Shown here: positions 16,577 through 25,774 of the stretch, piece by piece | Layout: each line of letters starts with the position of its first letter | How positions within the stretch are numbered: position 1 is the stretch's first letter | Assembly: GCA_047974845.1 (NCBI GenBank) | Contig: JBKECQ010000014.1 | Coordinates: 1 to 64,000, forward strand | Length of the DNA: 64,000 nt | Direction of reading: 5' to 3' | DNA from: Aminipila sp047974845 | GTDB taxonomy: Bacteria; Bacillota; Clostridia; Peptostreptococcales; Anaerovoracaceae | Notes under the pieces: model-generated | What the model was told of the DNA's origin: nothing | The model's input: only the letters and a program-made list of their open reading frames with translations | Database searches by the model: none | Made by a program: the position numbers and the translations under genes

Positions 16577-18478
16577 ATGGTTAAACTATCAAGAATTGCA
16601 ATATTGTTATTTGTTGATATATGTATTATCAATATATCATATATTGCAGCATTTTTATTAAGATTTGATTTTGAGGTAAACAATGCAAGCTTTGATGCTT
16701 GGTTTGGTGTATTTGCAAACAACCTTTTTTCAATAACAGCAGTATGTTTGATAGCCTATGCTTTAGTAGGGATTTATACCAGTATGTGGAGATATGCTGG
16801 CATAGAGGAGTTATTAAAAATAGTTATAGCTTCTGGGGTTGCGCAGCTATTTGTTATGTTTTTTCTAACATTTTCAGTTCAGTCTATGCCTAGAAGTATA
16901 TATGCCATTTCTTTTTTGTTTATGGTATTTTTACTTTCAGTTTGTAGACTTTCCTATAGATTTATAAGAAGCTTTCGAAACCCGGGCAGCTTTAATAGTT
17001 TTGTCTTTAGGATAGGTAGAAAAGATATTATAGGTGGAAATGTAACTAAGGTTATGGTTGTTGGAGCCGGTGAAGCGGGAGCCTCAATGATAAATGAAAT
17101 AAAAAACCACCATGAATACGGAAAGAAAGTGGTTGTGGCCATAGATGACGATACCAATAAACAAAAACGCAGGATTTGCGGTGTTAAGGTTTATGGAGGG
17201 AGAACTGAGATAAAACATGCAGTGAGAAAATATGGTGTTGATGAAATAATAATAGCCATACCTTCTGCAACCAAAAAGTCTATACAAGCCATTGTGGATG
17301 AATGCAAGAGGACTAGATGCAAGATTAAGATTTTACCTAGTCTAATTGATTTAATAAATGATAAAGTAAGTGTAAGTAAGCTTAGAGATGTGGATATTGA
17401 AGACTTTTTAGGCAGGGAACCGGTACACGTAAACCTGAGAGAGATAACAGGATATATTGAAGGTAAGATTGTAATGGTCACCGGCGGCGGCGGCTCTATT
17501 GGCTCAGAGTTATGCAGACAGATTGCAAAGTTTAGACCAAGAAGGCTTATTGCAGTGGATATTTATGAAAACTCAGTTTTTGAACTGGCAAATGAGCTTA
17601 AGGAAACTTACAATGCCTTGGAGTTTGAAGTAGTCATAGCCTCTGTTAGAGATAAAAGGAGAATGACAGAGGTCTTTGAAAAATACAAGCCACATGTTAT
17701 ATTTCATGCTGCGGCACATAAACATGTACCCCTAATGGAGAATAATCCTAAGGAAGCCATCATAAATAATATACTGGGAACCAAAAATATGATTGATTTG
17801 GCAGAAGCTTTCGCCACTGAAAAATTTGTTATGATTTCCACAGACAAAGCGGTGAACCCTACAAATGTAATGGGAGCGACAAAGCGAATAGGTGAGATGA
17901 TTTTACAGTATAAGAGTAAATCAGCAAGGACAACTTTTGCTGCTGTAAGGTTTGGAAACGTGCTTGGGAGCAATGGTTCGGTTATACCCATCTTTAGAAA
18001 ACAAATTGAAAAAGGTGGTCCTGTAACAGTTACCCATCAGGATATAACCAGATATTTCATGACCATACCGGAGGCGGTGGAGCTGGTAATACAAACGGGC
18101 GCCATGGCTCAAGGCGGAGAAATCTTTATATTGGATATGGGAGAGCCGGTTAAAATTTTAGACTTGGCAGAGAACGTAATAAGGCTGTCTGGTTATGTAC
18201 CTTACGTTGATATAGAAATTGCTATAACAGGGCTTAGACCCGGTGAGAAACTGTATGAAGAACTGCTTCTTGACGAAGAAGGTATAGAAAAGACAGCGCA
18301 TGATAAGATCTATGTGGGACATCCGCTTCCAGCCAGCCCCATGCTTAAGGAGATGCTAGAGTGCGTAGAGCCTGAGATAAATGTAGAAGATGAAATCAAG
18401 AAGGTTATGGATATGACGGATGCTGAGGTTAAAAAATGGCTACAAAATATTGTGCCAAACTATAGACCACAGAAATAG
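16577..18478 (+). CDS. Membrane nucleoside-diphosphate-sugar 4,6-dehydratase (CapD/PglF family)
   Basis: A 633-residue protein with four N-terminal membrane segments (1-125), a first Rossmann domain (VVGAGEAGASM near 160) and a C-terminal SDR domain starting VTGGGGSIGSELCRQ near 300. The sequence STDKAVNPTNVMGATKR shows methionine where most SDR enzymes have the catalytic tyrosine. This is normal for the long 4,6-dehydratases of the PglF/WbpM type. The likely reaction is UDP-GlcNAc to UDP-4-keto-6-deoxy sugar, the first step to bacillosamine, QuiNAc or FucNAc-type residues. GLRPGEKLYEELL near the end is another hallmark. TAGGAG precedes the ATG. Confidence 0.92.
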   Translation: MVKLSRIAILLFVDICIINISYIAAFLLRFDFEVNNASFDAWFGVFANNLFSITAVCLIAYALVGIYTSMWRYAGIEELLKIVIASGVAQLFVMFFLTFSVQSMPRSIYAISFLFMVFLLSVCRLSYRFIRSFRNPGSFNSFVFRIGRKDIIGGNVTKVMVVGAGEAGASMINEIKNHHEYGKKVVVAIDDDTNKQKRRICGVKVYGGRTEIKHAVRKYGVDEIIIAIPSATKKSIQAIVDECKRTRCKIKILPSLIDLINDKVSVSKLRDVDIEDFLGREPVHVNLREITGYIEGKIVMVTGGGGSIGSELCRQIAKFRPRRLIAVDIYENSVFELANELKETYNALEFEVVIASVRDKRRMTEVFEKYKPHVIFHAAAHKHVPLMENNPKEAIINNILGTKNMIDLAEAFATEKFVMISTDKAVNPTNVMGATKRIGEMILQYKSKSARTTFAAVRFGNVLGSNGSVIPIFRKQIEKGGPVTVTHQDITRYFMTIPEAVELVIQTGAMAQGGEIFILDMGEPVKILDLAENVIRLSGYVPYVDIEIAITGLRPGEKLYEELLLDEEGIEKTAHDKIYVGHPLPASPMLKEMLECVEPEINVEDEIKKVMDMTDAEVKKWLQNIVPNYRPQK

Positions 18479-18536
18479 AACAAATATGTAAAATTAAAAT
18501 CCTTTAGCTTTAGACAGAGAATAGGGGGGGGAATTA

Positions 18537-19808
18537 GTGGAGTTAAAATTCGATATTAAAAGAAGTAAATTAAAATATGAAGATATAAAAAGATACGCTG
18601 AAGGCGTGGAAAATGCTATGGAGAGGCTTTGGTCTGGTAAGGAAGAATTTACCGGATGGGTAAAGCTTCCTATGAACTTTGATAATGAAAAGTTGGAGAA
18701 ACTTTTAAATATTGCGGCATTGATACAGGGGCAGTGTGAAGAATTAATTGTAATTGGCATCGGAGGCTCATACTTAGGTTCCCGTGCTGTAATTCATGCT
18801 CTTTCCGACACCAACGAGGGCTATGGTTCAAATATTGTTAAAGATAGTTATCCAAGAATTAGATTTGCAGGAAATAATATCAGTGCAACTTATTTAGGTT
18901 CTCTGGTTGAAGATATAAGGAATAAAGAAGTATGCTTATGTGTTATTTCAAAATCCGGAACCACTTTAGAGCCTGCGGTTGCCTTTGCAGTATTAAAGGA
19001 TGCTTTAATCAATAAATATGGAAAAGAAACAGCCAATAAAAGAATATATGCAATAACAGATGGAACCAAAGGGGCGTTAAGAGAAGAGGTAAATAGAGAA
19101 GGCTATACTTCCTTTGAAATACCGGAGGATGTCGGGGGCAGGTTTTCTGTCCTTACCCCTGTAGGGCTACTGCCTATTGCAGTTGCAGGAATAGACATAA
19201 AAGAGTTACTGGCAGGTGCCGAGGCAATGGCTACTGATACTGCATGGGACTTTGATGCGACTGATTATGCCGTGGCCAGATATGAGCTTTTTAGACTGGG
19301 AAAAACCATAGAAATTTTTGAGTACTATGAGCCTCAATTAGAATATTTTGCAGAGTGGCTCAAACAATTATTTGGTGAGAGTGAAGGGAAAAATGGAAAG
19401 GGGCTTTTCCCTGCTGATTTACAGTTTAGCTCTGACCTGCACAGTATGGGGCAGTATTTGCAGGAGGGAAATCAGATTTTCTTTGAAACCATATTAAATG
19501 TTGTAAATCCTTGTAGAGATATAATAGTGCCAAATCATGTGAATGGAGAATTTGCCGGACACAGTATGAATGAAATAAATAAAATTGCAATGGAAGGTGT
19601 TATAGCGGCTCATGAAAAAATAGGGGTTCCTATGATAAAAATAGATATCCCATACATGGACGCTTTTAACATGGGGCAGCTGATTTATTTCTTTGAGACT
19701 TCTTGTGCAATTTCTGCATATCTCATGGAGGTAAATCCATTTAATCAACCGGGAGTTGAGTGTTATAAGGAAGAAATGACCAAAAAACTAGAAAACATAG
19801 CAAAATAA
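18537..19808 (+). CDS. pgi: Glucose-6-phosphate isomerase
   Basis: A 423-residue enzyme interconverting glucose 6-phosphate and fructose 6-phosphate, linking glycolysis to sugar-nucleotide synthesis. IGIGGSYLGSRAVIHAL and SKSGTTLEPAVAF form the sugar-phosphate site, and the GGRFSVLTPVGLLPIAVAGID signature follows. LYFFETSCAISAYLMEVNPFNQPGVE-type sequence (as YFFETSCAISAYLMEVNPF) marks the C-terminus. The start is GTG at 18537, giving VELKFDIKRSK after a G-rich Shine-Dalgarno stretch. It is slightly shorter than many homologues (about 450), but all core motifs are present. It lies 58 bp behind the CapD gene and may be co-transcribed. Confidence 0.93.
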   Translation: MELKFDIKRSKLKYEDIKRYAEGVENAMERLWSGKEEFTGWVKLPMNFDNEKLEKLLNIAALIQGQCEELIVIGIGGSYLGSRAVIHALSDTNEGYGSNIVKDSYPRIRFAGNNISATYLGSLVEDIRNKEVCLCVISKSGTTLEPAVAFAVLKDALINKYGKETANKRIYAITDGTKGALREEVNREGYTSFEIPEDVGGRFSVLTPVGLLPIAVAGIDIKELLAGAEAMATDTAWDFDATDYAVARYELFRLGKTIEIFEYYEPQLEYFAEWLKQLFGESEGKNGKGLFPADLQFSSDLHSMGQYLQEGNQIFFETILNVVNPCRDIIVPNHVNGEFAGHSMNEINKIAMEGVIAAHEKIGVPMIKIDIPYMDAFNMGQLIYFFETSCAISAYLMEVNPFNQPGVECYKEEMTKKLENIAK

Positions 19809-19940
19809 TCGTTAAATAAATAACAAAAGAAAAAAAGACAAAATAATGACAAACCTTGAAAGTTAAACAGTTATATAGCTTGTATACAAAGTGCAAAGAG
19901 CAAATGCGTTAAAAAAAAAACAACAAAAACCTCCCCCTTA

Positions 19941-19949
19941 TGATATAAT
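19941..19949 (+). promoter_or_regulatory. Extended -10 promoter of hbd
   Basis: TGATATAAT, an extended -10 element, lies 60 bp before the hbd start codon. No good -35 hexamer is visible upstream. The rest of 19809-20009 holds only AT-rich sequence. Confidence 0.5.
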
Positions 19950-20009
19950 GTGATTACGGCATAAGTAATGCCTATGAAGGATTTACATAAACTAAGGAGG
20001 ACAATAGTG

Positions 20010-20858
20010 ATGAAGAAAATTGGTGTATTAGGAACAGGTACTATGGGTGCCGGCATTATTCAAGTTCTTGCTCAAAATGGTTATGAAGTTGTACTTAGAG
20101 CTAGAAGAGAATCTTCAGTTGAAAAAGGTATTGCAACCGTTAATAAGAACTTAGATAAGCTTGTTACTAAAGAAAAGATTACTGCTGCTGATAAAGAAGA
20201 AATCATGGGCAGAATTCATGGTTCGACTGATATTGCAATTGTTAAAGATGCGGATCTTATCATTGAAGCGGCTACAGAAGATATGGAAGCAAAGAAGGCT
20301 TTATTTAAGGAACTTGATGAACTTTGTAAGCCTGAAACTATTATTGCTACAAATACTTCTGCTCTTTCAATTACAGAAATTGCAGCAGCGACTAACAGAC
20401 CAGACAGAATTATTGGTATGCACTTCTTCAATCCGGTTCCGGCTATGAAACTGGTTGAAATTGTAAAAGGTCTTACTACTTCAGATGAAACAAGAACAAC
20501 AATTCTTGCACTTACAGAAGCATTAAAGAAGACTCCTGTAGATGTTGCAGAAGCTCCGGGTTTTGTTGTAAACAGAATTTTAATTCCAATGATTAACGAA
20601 GCTGTTGGCATACTTGCTGATGGTGTAGCAAATGCAGAAGGCATTGACGAAGCTATGAAGCTTGGTGCTAATCATCCGATGGGACCTCTAGCATTAGGAG
20701 ATTTAATCGGTCTTGATGTGTGCCTTGCAATTATGGAAACTCTTTATAGAGAATTTGGTGATACTAAATATAGACCTCACCCACTTCTAAGAAAGATGGT
20801 AAGAGCAAATAAGCTTGGAAGAAAAACAGGCATTGGCTTCTTCGATTACAGCAAATAA
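20010..20858 (+). CDS. hbd: 3-hydroxybutyryl-CoA dehydrogenase
   Basis: A 282-residue enzyme reducing acetoacetyl-CoA to 3-hydroxybutyryl-CoA in clostridial butyrate/butanol formation. IGVLGTGTMGAGI is the NAD(H)-binding loop at the N-terminus. ATNTSALSITEIAAATNRPDRIIGMHFFNPVPAMKLVEI-type sequence (GMHFFNPVPAMKLVEIV) contains the catalytic histidine-bearing signature. The C-terminal dimerisation domain contains HPMGPLALGDLIGLDV. ATG at 20010 is chosen over upstream in-frame codons because AAGGAGG ends nine bases before it and the length then fits the family. The other genes of the butyrate pathway (thiolase, crotonase) are not nearby, which is somewhat unusual. Confidence 0.95.
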   Translation: MKKIGVLGTGTMGAGIIQVLAQNGYEVVLRARRESSVEKGIATVNKNLDKLVTKEKITAADKEEIMGRIHGSTDIAIVKDADLIIEAATEDMEAKKALFKELDELCKPETIIATNTSALSITEIAAATNRPDRIIGMHFFNPVPAMKLVEIVKGLTTSDETRTTILALTEALKKTPVDVAEAPGFVVNRILIPMINEAVGILADGVANAEGIDEAMKLGANHPMGPLALGDLIGLDVCLAIMETLYREFGDTKYRPHPLLRKMVRANKLGRKTGIGFFDYSK

Positions 20859-20885
20859 ACTTAGTTTAATATAAAGCGATACATA

Positions 20886-20918
20886 AAAGGTTATCTGGTT
20901 TTTCAGATAACCTTTTTT
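20886..20918 (+). terminator. Rho-independent terminator of hbd
   Basis: AAAGGTTATCTG (20886-20897) pairs perfectly with CAGATAACCTTT (20904-20915), followed by a T-run. Confidence 0.9.
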
Positions 20919-20987
20919 AGTGACATTTGATATATTATAATTTCCTTATTTACCATGATATAGGGGACTTTTTTTGTATTCATTTTA

Positions 20988-21016
20988 TTGCAAAAAATAT
21001 TGATTTGGGTTATATT
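20988..21016 (+). promoter_or_regulatory. Promoter of the LCP gene pair
   Basis: TTGCAA (20988-20993) and TATATT (21011-21016) with 17-bp spacing lie 33 bp before the first LCP start codon. A second TATAAT occurs at 21029-21034 without a suitable -35. Confidence 0.5.
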
Positions 21017-21048
21017 AAAGAGATAAGTTATAATGGGGGATTAGACAA

Positions 21049-22005
21049 ATGAGCAATAAAAAACAATTTGCAAAAGTTTTTTTAACATTCTTCATAATAT
21101 TTACCGTTGCCCTCATGCCTGTAAGATTTGCCTTTAAAAAGGTTGGCGATGTTCGCATATTTTCCGGTAATGAGTCTATTATGAAGGATATGGGGTATAT
21201 TATAGATGAGAGTGGACCATATTATGAACTTTTCTCTAAGAGTAAAAGGGTTAATATATTAGTACTTGGTGACAACGATGGGTTAACAGATACTATAATG
21301 CTTGCAAGCTATGATATGAAGAATCAGAGCATTGATGTTATTTCAGTTCCGAGAGATACTTATTTTCCAAGGCCTAAATATAAGGGTGCGGCAACACAAA
21401 AAATAAATGCTGTATATGGAAGTGAAGGGGCGGTTGGGACTGCAAAAGCGGTAAGCGAAACCTTGATGGGGATACCAATAAACTATTATGCCGTGATAGA
21501 ATTTAGTGATGTTGAGAAGATCGTTGATAAAATAGGTGGAGTCCCAATGGACATTCCGTTTACTATGAAATATGATGATCCATATGACAAGCCACCGCTA
21601 CACATTTATATTGAGAAGGGACCTCAAACGCTTGATGGCAAGAAAGCGGTTCAATTTTTGAGATATAGAAAAGGATATGCAGAGGGTGATATAGGAAGGG
21701 TTAAAGCACAGCAGGATTTTATAAAATCTGCCGTGAAGCAAGCCATAAGTCCCAATCTCCCAAGTGTGGTTAAACTAGGATTAGAGGAGATTGATTCAGA
21801 TATAACTTTGGGAATGGCAACAAAGATTGCAACTAAAGCAATAGGATTAGATCCTGAAAATATGAAAACGTATCTACTTCCTGGTGCGCCGAAGACAGTA
21901 AACGGGGCATCTTATTGGTTTGCGGATACTACTGAAATTGAAAAGATAATTGAAGAAATATACGATCAAAATAGGGATAAAGAGATAGAAGAGGATACGG
22001 AGTAA
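21049..22005 (+). CDS. LytR-CpsA-Psr family protein (LCP), first of a pair
   Basis: A 318-residue membrane-anchored enzyme with one N-terminal transmembrane segment and an extracellular LCP domain. VNILVLGDNDGLTDTIMLASYD and ISVPRDTYF hold the conserved aspartates and arginine that bind the polyprenyl pyrophosphate group. INYYAVIEFSDVEKIVDKIGGVPMDIP and AVQFLRYRKGY follow in family order. LCP proteins transfer undecaprenyl-linked anionic polymers or capsule to peptidoglycan. The spacing and 1:1 order with the next LCP gene point to a tandem duplication. The ATG at 21049 follows GGGGGA. Confidence 0.92.
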   Translation: MSNKKQFAKVFLTFFIIFTVALMPVRFAFKKVGDVRIFSGNESIMKDMGYIIDESGPYYELFSKSKRVNILVLGDNDGLTDTIMLASYDMKNQSIDVISVPRDTYFPRPKYKGAATQKINAVYGSEGAVGTAKAVSETLMGIPINYYAVIEFSDVEKIVDKIGGVPMDIPFTMKYDDPYDKPPLHIYIEKGPQTLDGKKAVQFLRYRKGYAEGDIGRVKAQQDFIKSAVKQAISPNLPSVVKLGLEEIDSDITLGMATKIATKAIGLDPENMKTYLLPGAPKTVNGASYWFADTTEIEKIIEEIYDQNRDKEIEEDTE

Positions 22006-23121
22006 ATGAGCAGAGCTGAGAAGAAGCAAAGAGCCAGAGAAAGAGAAGAACGAGCAAGGCAAAGAGAATCCGAAAGGATAAAATATGATTACAAAGAAAC
22101 TGAGATGGCCGAATATAGTTCTTACAAGAAGAAACAAAAACCTGCCGCAAGCAATGGTAAAATTTTTGTTAGAACCTTCATTATAGCATTTGCACTGCTT
22201 ACTGTTACAAGTTTAGGTGTTACTTCTGCTATAGACAAAATAGCCAGTCATAATCCGTTTAATCCGGGAGATGAATATAAACCAATTTTGGAGGAAGAGC
22301 TTGAATTAGCTTCCCTTATTGATGAAAATAGCCCTTTATTTCAGACCTTTAAGGACTCTAAAAGGGCAAATGTACTTCTTATGGGTGTCAACGGAGGGCT
22401 AACAGATACTATAATGCTTGTTAGTTTTGATATGAATAGCAAGAAGGTTGATGTTATCTCAATACCAAGAGACACATATTTTGAAAGAAAAGGCTATAAT
22501 GGCTTGGCAGAAAAGAAGTTAAATGCCGCATATAAAGGAAATCCCGTAAATACTGCAAAGGCTGTAAGTGAACTGCTTTGTGGTATGCCTATAAATTATT
22601 ATGCCGTAATTGAGTATGATGGAGTGAAAAATATTGTGGACTCCATGGGTGGAGTTCCTATGCATATTGAAAAAGCTATGAAATATAGGGATCCATATGA
22701 TACACCACCATTAGTAATAGATATTCCGGCAGGGGATGTTGTCCTTGATGGGGAACACGCTGTACAATTTTTAAGATATAGAAAAGGATATGCAGAAGGA
22801 GATTTAGGTAGAGTAAAGGCACAGCAAGAGTTTGTGAAAAGTGCATTTAAACAATGCATCGGTCTTAATCTTCCAACTGTTACAAAAACAGTATTTCAAA
22901 ATGTTGATTCGGATATTACCATTGGTGTAGCTTTAGGGCTTGCAACAAAGGCTCTTGGAATATCAGGTGAGGATATTACTACATATACTTTACCAAATAA
23001 TCCTGACCCGGATCCGCCATATTATGTTTATCCGGATAAAGCTAAAACAGAAGCAATGATAAAAGAGATATACTCAGTAAAAGAAACGGAAACTACAGAA
23101 GGAGCAGTAACCACAAACTAA
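22006..23121 (+). CDS. LytR-CpsA-Psr family protein (LCP), second of a pair
   Basis: A 371-residue paralogue of the preceding protein. It begins directly after the previous stop codon, with CGGAG overlapping that stop as ribosome-binding site, so the two are translationally coupled. A highly charged cytoplasmic N-terminus (about 50 residues rich in Arg, Glu and Lys) precedes one membrane segment (residues 51-72). The LCP core repeats the pattern of its neighbour: ANVLLMGVNGGLTDTIML, ISIPRDTYF, GVPMHIEKAM, AVQFLRYRKGYAEGDLGRVKAQQ. It probably attaches glycopolymers to the wall. Having two paralogues may allow different polymers or redundancy. Confidence 0.92.
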   Translation: MSRAEKKQRAREREERARQRESERIKYDYKETEMAEYSSYKKKQKPAASNGKIFVRTFIIAFALLTVTSLGVTSAIDKIASHNPFNPGDEYKPILEEELELASLIDENSPLFQTFKDSKRANVLLMGVNGGLTDTIMLVSFDMNSKKVDVISIPRDTYFERKGYNGLAEKKLNAAYKGNPVNTAKAVSELLCGMPINYYAVIEYDGVKNIVDSMGGVPMHIEKAMKYRDPYDTPPLVIDIPAGDVVLDGEHAVQFLRYRKGYAEGDLGRVKAQQEFVKSAFKQCIGLNLPTVTKTVFQNVDSDITIGVALGLATKALGISGEDITTYTLPNNPDPDPPYYVYPDKAKTEAMIKEIYSVKETETTEGAVTTN

Positions 23122-23183
23122 ATTGTCAAAAGTTGAGCTTGTAGGGTGAAGACTGTCGAAATAATTTAGAAATTTGTTATATG

Positions 23184-23208
23184 CCCCCGTCCTCGGGGGT
23201 TATATAAT
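23184..23208 (+). promoter_or_regulatory. GC hairpin overlapping the likely rho promoter region
   Basis: CCCCCG (23184-23189) and CGGGGG (23194-23199) form a perfect hairpin with a TCCT loop. It is followed at once by TATATAAT (-10-like, 23201-23208) rather than a T-run. It could end the LCP transcript weakly, or shape the rho promoter. No matching -35 box was found. Confidence 0.4.
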
Positions 23209-23228
23209 GTTTTTGAAGGGGAATTTTT

Positions 23229-24662
23229 ATGGAACAAAATGTATTAAAGAGTAAAAAACTCTCAGAGCTAAGGGAAATAGCCCGAGCGTTTTCCATAGAT
23301 GGATATGAGAAAATGAAGAAAACCGAGCTTCTGGAAATATTAGGTGCTGGAGAAAACAATACGCAAGGAGAAAAAACTCCGATTTTAATTGATTCAGATA
23401 TTCTAAAGGAAGCTGAAACTCTGGCAGCTCAAAAAGAGATGGCTGAGAGTAAAAAAACCGATACAGCAGAGCAAGAAGATAAATGTGAAGTTGCTGAAAA
23501 CACTGTAGAATCAACAAAACCTCATAAAGAGGATAGACCAGAGGTTGAAGGTATACTGGAACTGGCAGAAGGTGGATTTGGGTTTTTAAGGTTTTCTAAT
23601 TTTCTTACAAGTGAAAAAGATGTGTATGTATCACCGTCACAAATTAGACGATTTAATTTAAAAACCGGAGATAAAATAAAAGGCATTTCAAGAAAGCCCA
23701 ATGATGGCGAGCGTTTTGGAGCGCTTCTTTATGTTCTTACTGTCAATGGTGACGAACCAGGAGTGGCAATTAAAAGACCGGACTTTGATGATTTGACTCC
23801 GATTTTTCCAAAGGAACGACTTTCCTTAGAAACCGGTGCCAGAAATGATACTGCTATGAGGCTGATTGACCTAGTTGCACCCATAGGAAAAGGACAAAGA
23901 GGAATCATTGTTGCACCTCCCAAGGCAGGTAAAACCATTTTGCTTAAAAAAATTGCTAACACAATAGAAGCAAAATATCCGGAAGTGGAGATGATTGTTC
24001 TTTTAGTTGATGAAAGACCGGAAGAAGTAACAGACATGAAAAGGTCTTTGGCAAGTGGGGAGGTAATATACTCAACCTTTGACGAAATGCCACAACATCA
24101 TGTTAAAGTTGCAGAAATGGTTTTGGCAAGAGCGCAAAGACTGGCAGAACATGGAAAGGACGTTGTAATATTGTTAGATAGTATTACAAGACTTGCAAGG
24201 GCTTATAACCTTGTAGTTCCTGCGTCAGGTCGTACTTTATCAGGAGGTCTTGACCCCGGGGCTCTACATAAGCCAAAGAAGTTCTTTGGGGCAGCAAGAA
24301 AATTGGAAGAGGGCGGCAGTATAACCATACTGGCTACTGCGTTAGTAGAAACCGGAAGTAGAATGGATGATGTTATTTTCGAAGAGTTTAAGGGTACGGG
24401 AAATATGGAATTACACTTGGACAGAAAGCTTTCAGAAAAGAGAATTTTCCCTGCCATCAATTTAAATAAATCAGGAACAAGACGTGAAGACTTACTAATG
24501 AGTAAAGAAGAAATAGAAGCTGTTTGGCTTATGAGAAGAGCCATGGCAAATATGGGAACACAAGAGGTAACTGAAACAATCATAGATAACCTTGCTCACA
24601 CAAAAAACAATTCTGATTTTATTCAAGTAATTAAGAAGAGCAAGCTGTCAGAGCAAAAATAG
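23229..24662 (+). CDS. rho: Transcription termination factor Rho
   Basis: A 477-residue hexameric RNA-dependent ATPase that ends transcription. The N-terminal Rho_N helical domain (KLSELREIARAF...KKTELLEIL) is followed by a charged, probably disordered insertion of about 60 residues. An OB-fold RNA-binding region (GFGFLRF, DVYVSPSQIRRFNLKTGD) comes next. The RecA-like ATPase has PPKAGKT as Walker A (near residue 230), VLLVDERPEEVTDM, and VVILLDSITRLARAYN. GRTLSGGLDPGAL is the secondary RNA-binding loop. AAGGGG precedes the ATG. The following genes are spaced by 8-15 bp and form an operon-like run. rpmE, often next to rho in Firmicutes, is displaced here. Confidence 0.97.
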   Translation: MEQNVLKSKKLSELREIARAFSIDGYEKMKKTELLEILGAGENNTQGEKTPILIDSDILKEAETLAAQKEMAESKKTDTAEQEDKCEVAENTVESTKPHKEDRPEVEGILELAEGGFGFLRFSNFLTSEKDVYVSPSQIRRFNLKTGDKIKGISRKPNDGERFGALLYVLTVNGDEPGVAIKRPDFDDLTPIFPKERLSLETGARNDTAMRLIDLVAPIGKGQRGIIVAPPKAGKTILLKKIANTIEAKYPEVEMIVLLVDERPEEVTDMKRSLASGEVIYSTFDEMPQHHVKVAEMVLARAQRLAEHGKDVVILLDSITRLARAYNLVVPASGRTLSGGLDPGALHKPKKFFGAARKLEEGGSITILATALVETGSRMDDVIFEEFKGTGNMELHLDRKLSEKRIFPAINLNKSGTRREDLLMSKEEIEAVWLMRRAMANMGTQEVTETIIDNLAHTKNNSDFIQVIKKSKLSEQK

Positions 24663-24670
24663 GAGAAAAG

Positions 24671-25759
24671 ATGGATTTAAATAAAATATTTCTAAAAGAA
24701 GCCTGCCCTACAAGTGTAGGGGGTCAGGCCGTTATGGAAGGAATAATGATGCGTGGTGAGGATAGAACTGCCATAGCCATGCGTATGCCTGACGGAACTA
24801 TTCATTTAAAAACTGAAAAATTAAAACCACGTTCAAAATGGGCGAAAATTCCTATTCTTAGGGGCGTTTTATCTTTTGGGGCAGCATTAGTATCAGGAAC
24901 AAAAACATTAATGTATTCCGCAGAAGTGTTGGAAAATTATGAGAATGAACATGCAGAAGAACTGGCAAAGATGAGAGAAGAACAGAAGAATAGCGGTAAT
25001 GACACCTTAAATATAAAAGGTCCGGAATACTATGAGAAGGATAAATTTACCTTATGGGTAGAAAAACACTTTGGAGAAAAGGCAGCATGGAATATTATGA
25101 TATATGCTTCCGTAGTACTTGCCTTGGTATTTACCGTGGGTATTTTTATTGTTGTCCCTACCATTGCAGTAAATTGGTGCAGTCGATTTACTGGCAATGA
25201 AATTCTTTTGAATCTCATAGAAGGAATTCTTCGAATTATATTCTTTATTGTTTATGTTCTCTTAATTTCTAAAATGGAAGATATAAGGAGAGTTTTTCAA
25301 TTTCACGGAGCAGAGCATAAGTGCATACACTGCTTTGAAAACGGGTTGGAATTAACTCCTAAAAATTGTCAAAAATTCTACACACTCCATCCAAGATGTG
25401 GAACCAGCTTTCTTATGTTTATTATGGTTATAAGTTTAATCTTATTTTCACTATGTGGATGGCCTAGCCTGTTTTGGAGAGTGACTTCAAGAATTCTACT
25501 AATCCCAATAGTAGCAGGATTATCTTATGAGTTGCTTAAGTGGGCAGGAAGAAGTGATAATTTTTTGGTTAGGATACTGAGTTTACCGGGTATATATTTA
25601 CAGAAACTTACGACAAAAGAACCAGATGATAAACAACTGGAAGTTGCTATAATAGCAATGAAAGCGGTACTTGTACCAAAAGAAATGGAAGAAGTATGTG
25701 TGTATTTGCCAAACTATGAGGCATATACGACTGAATATTTTACAGGCAAACAGACCTAG
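24671..25759 (+). CDS. DUF1385 membrane protein
   Basis: A 362-residue protein of the DUF1385 family. It begins with the conserved VGGQAVMEGIMMRGEDRTAIAMR and has several membrane segments in the C-terminal two thirds. The family signature FHGAEHKCIHCFENG includes histidines and cysteines that could bind metal. HPRCGTSFLMFIM follows. The function is unknown. In Firmicutes the gene is regularly found between rho/rpmE and prmC-prfA, as here. It starts eight bases after rho with AGGAG upstream. Confidence 0.92.
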   Translation: MDLNKIFLKEACPTSVGGQAVMEGIMMRGEDRTAIAMRMPDGTIHLKTEKLKPRSKWAKIPILRGVLSFGAALVSGTKTLMYSAEVLENYENEHAEELAKMREEQKNSGNDTLNIKGPEYYEKDKFTLWVEKHFGEKAAWNIMIYASVVLALVFTVGIFIVVPTIAVNWCSRFTGNEILLNLIEGILRIIFFIVYVLLISKMEDIRRVFQFHGAEHKCIHCFENGLELTPKNCQKFYTLHPRCGTSFLMFIMVISLILFSLCGWPSLFWRVTSRILLIPIVAGLSYELLKWAGRSDNFLVRILSLPGIYLQKLTTKEPDDKQLEVAIIAMKAVLVPKEMEEVCVYLPNYEAYTTEYFTGKQT

Positions 25760-25774
25760 GAGGAAATTATAAAA

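Noticed and set aside
16577..18478. Loss of the catalytic tyrosine in the CapD-type enzyme as a sign of inactivity
   Set aside because: Methionine at this position (MGATK) is the normal state in membrane-bound PglF/WbpM dehydratases.
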